Source: an uncultured Candidatus Melainabacteria bacterium (lineage in GTDB: Bacteria; Cyanobacteriota; Vampirovibrionia; Gastranaerophilales; Gastranaerophilaceae). Taken from it: a stretch of 64,000 nt of DNA. Shown here one piece after another: positions 62,251 through 64,000 of this stretch. Location: positions 1 to 64,000 of the forward strand of contig CAKUUX010000006.1 in NCBI GenBank assembly GCA_934693165.1. Reading direction: 5' to 3'. The notes under the pieces are model-generated. The model did no database searches. It was not told the DNA's origin and saw nothing but the letters and a program-made list of their open reading frames with translations. The position numbers and the translations under genes are program-made. Each line of letters opens with the position of its first letter. Within the stretch, counting starts at the first letter, position 1.

Positions 62251-62302
62251 AGTAACAAGATAAAATAAAAATTTGTTTCTGTCAATAGTAACAAATAACT
62301 AT
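62239..62302 (-). promoter_or_regulatory. trpR-trpB promoter with two operator-like palindromes, leaderless
   Basis: On the minus strand a perfect -35 TTGACA (62285-62280), 17-bp spacer, and -10 TATCTT (62262-62257). The ATG begins 6 bases after the -10, so transcription should start on it. GTTACT(6 nt)AGTAAC at 62239-62256 covers the start codon; ATAGT(8 nt)ACTAT at 62285-62302 covers the -35. These are candidate TrpR sites giving autoregulation. Confidence 0.75.
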
Positions 62303-62474
62303 ATTTAATATTTATTTACAATACGATTTTAATAATTCTGCTAAAGCCTGTAACAATAAAGGGTTTAGCTTATATAAATTTTCTGTTACAAGCCTAGCAA
62401 TTTACATAAAAATGATGTATAATAGCTATTAGATTAATGTGTAGAAGATTATAATTAATATATAGGGGGAAATT
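62303..62474. promoter_or_regulatory. upstream region of pflB
   Basis: 172 bp. TATAAT at 62418-62423 is a candidate -10 for pflB, with no good -35 at the usual distance. TGTAACA (62349-62355) and TGTTACA (62384-62390) form a separated inverted repeat, a possible regulator site. Confidence 0.45.
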
Positions 62475-64000
62475 ATGACAGCAACTTTAGAAAAAAAGAA
62501 ATTATACCCTACTACAGAATTTGTTGGTGGAAAATGGCAACAAGAAATTAATGTTAGGGATTTTATTCAAAGAAATTATACTCCTTATGAAGGAGATTCA
62601 AGCTTTTTAGCTAACGCAACTGATGCAACTAAAAAATTATGGCAAGAATGTTGTGATTTACTAAAACAAGAACGTGAAAACGGTGGTGTTCTTGATATGG
62701 ATACAAAAGTTGTATCAACAATTACATCTCACGGAGCAGGTTACATTGATAAAGATTTAGAAACAATCGTCGGCTTACAAACAGATGCACCTCTTAAACG
62801 TTCTATGCAACCATTTGGTGGCATAAGAATGGCAGAAGGAGCTTGCAAATCTTATGGATACCAAGTTGATTCTGAAGTTTCTGAAATTTTTACTAAATAC
62901 AGAAAAACTCACAACCAAGGGGTATTTGATGTTTACACACCAGAAATGAAAGCAGCAAGACACGCTGCAATTATTACAGGTCTTCCTGATGCTTACGGCA
63001 GGGGCAGAATTATTGGTGATTACAGAAGAATTGCGCTTTATGGTATTAATAGACTTATCGAAGATAAGCAAGAACAATTTAAATCTCTTGAAGGCGAAAT
63101 GCGTCCAGAACGTATTCAATTAAGAGAAGAAATTACTGAACAAATAAGAGCTTTAGGTGAAATGATTGAGCTTGGTAAGATTTATGGTTTTGATATTTCT
63201 CAACCAGCTCGTAACGCTAAAGAAGCTATTCAATGGCTATACTTCGGTTACTTATCAGCTGTAAAAGAACAAAACGGCGCAGCAATGAGTATCGGTAGAA
63301 CTTCTACATTCTTAGATATTTATATCGAAAGAGATTTGAAAGAAGGAGTTATAACAGAAGCCGAAGCACAAGAAATGATTGACCATTTTATTATGAAATT
63401 ACGTCTTGTAAAATTTGCAAGAACACCTGAATACAACGAACTATTCTCTGGTGACCCAACTTGGGTAACTGAATCAATCGGTGGTGTTGGTATAGACGGA
63501 AGACCTTTAGTTACTAAAAACTCTTTCAGATACCTACACACATTAGAAAACTTAGGTACAGCACCAGAACCAAATTTAACAGTACTTTGGTCAAAGAGAT
63601 TACCACACAACTTTAAACAATATTGTGCACATATCTCAATTACAACTTCATCAATTCAATACGAAAATGATGACCTAATGAGAGTTACTCACGGTGATGA
63701 TTATGCAATTGCTTGTTGTGTATCATCAATGGTTGTAGGTAAAGAAATGCAATTCTTTGGCGCACGTGCAAACCTTGCAAAATGTTTGCTTTATGCAATT
63801 AATGGTGGTATTGATGAAAGATTAAAAGTTCAAGTTGGTCCAAAATACCGTCCAATCACTTCTGAATACTTAAACTATGACGAAGTTATGGAAAGATATG
63901 ACGATATGATGGAATGGCTTGCAGGTTTATACGTGAATACATTAAACGTAATTCACTACATGCACGATAAATACTGCTACGAAAGAGCACAAATGGCGTT
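62475..64000 (+). CDS. pflB: pyruvate formate-lyase, 5' part (runs off window)
   Basis: Reading from the ATG at 62475 (AGGGGGA before it) gives 508 codons to the window edge. VGGKWQQEINVRDFIQRNYTPYEG, TSHGAGYIDKDLETIVGLQTDAPLKRSMQPFGG and the catalytic Cys414-Cys415 in IACCVSSM are diagnostic of pyruvate formate-lyase. It splits pyruvate to acetyl-CoA and formate under anaerobic conditions. The Gly-radical region is beyond the window. The activating enzyme gene is not seen. Confidence 0.95.
   Translation, partial: MTATLEKKKLYPTTEFVGGKWQQEINVRDFIQRNYTPYEGDSSFLANATDATKKLWQECCDLLKQERENGGVLDMDTKVVSTITSHGAGYIDKDLETIVGLQTDAPLKRSMQPFGGIRMAEGACKSYGYQVDSEVSEIFTKYRKTHNQGVFDVYTPEMKAARHAAIITGLPDAYGRGRIIGDYRRIALYGINRLIEDKQEQFKSLEGEMRPERIQLREEITEQIRALGEMIELGKIYGFDISQPARNAKEAIQWLYFGYLSAVKEQNGAAMSIGRTSTFLDIYIERDLKEGVITEAEAQEMIDHFIMKLRLVKFARTPEYNELFSGDPTWVTESIGGVGIDGRPLVTKNSFRYLHTLENLGTAPEPNLTVLWSKRLPHNFKQYCAHISITTSSIQYENDDLMRVTHGDDYAIACCVSSMVVGKEMQFFGARANLAKCLLYAINGGIDERLKVQVGPKYRPITSEYLNYDEVMERYDDMMEWLAGLYVNTLNVIHYMHDKYCYERAQMA

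Overview
The window looks like a chromosomal segment of a low-GC, fermentative, Gram-negative-type gut bacterium. My best guess is the non-photosynthetic cyanobacterial sister group (Vampirovibrionia/Melainabacteria, order Gastranaerophilales). The basis is an AT-rich genome, a cell-surface protein with SLH repeats plus a Cys-rich N-terminus, a cyanobacterial-Aas-like acyl-activating enzyme, TonB-C-terminal-like proteins, pyruvate formate-lyase, and several lineage-type proteins of unknown function. This is inference from gene content; no 16S gene is present.

Layout. 1-1632: 5' part of a secreted beta-helix/autotransporter-like adhesin (minus strand, runs off the window). 1959-4031: a zincin-like protease followed by a degenerate tandem array containing copies of the 3' end of the tRNA-Gln gene. 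4399-8687: CCA-adding enzyme and a helicase-nuclease. 8809-14378 (minus): fatty-acid/phospholipid cluster with rpmF and the YceD gene, lacking fabH. 14454-19597: tpiA, rsmI, rnhB-rbgA-rplS, ffh. 19712-26711: SEC-C protein, GT-C membrane glycosyltransferase, a divergent micro-gene pair around a palindrome, a glycosidase-like protein and an acyl-ACP/CoA synthetase. 26848-34957: DUF1836 and DUF4914 genes, then a four-gene citramalate/citrate-type chain-elongation operon ending in a dehydrogenase with isocitrate-type residues, then a second GT-C protein. 35015-43696: gatA, a second zincin paralog, a minus-strand operon (thioredoxin-like, ccdA, ribH, murQ, gpsA, PSP1) and a DUF2229 gene. 43926-50685: SLH protein, wecG, half transketolase, an exported deaminase and small exported or lineage-specific proteins.

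50932-59170 is a complete-looking integrative element of about 8.2 kb inserted in the 3' end of tRNA-Ala(TGC). It has a perfect 60-bp direct repeat at its ends, paired internal GGGACTA repeats near both ends, an integrase, an excisionase-like protein, an XRE repressor and two cargo blocks. The left cargo (a TonB_C-M48 peptidase fusion, two TonB_C-like proteins and a DUF1643 protein) and the right cargo (a 264-aa protein of unknown family divergent from a membrane-GAF-like protein) are my best candidates for an undescribed system. No capsid, tail or terminase gene is present.

59272-64000: another lineage-type protein, then a trpR-trpB operon without trpA (suggesting indole salvage) with palindromic operators and a promoter that predicts a leaderless transcript, then the start of pflB. 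Most operons end in a strong hairpin built on an AAAGAGG...CCTCTTT stem.
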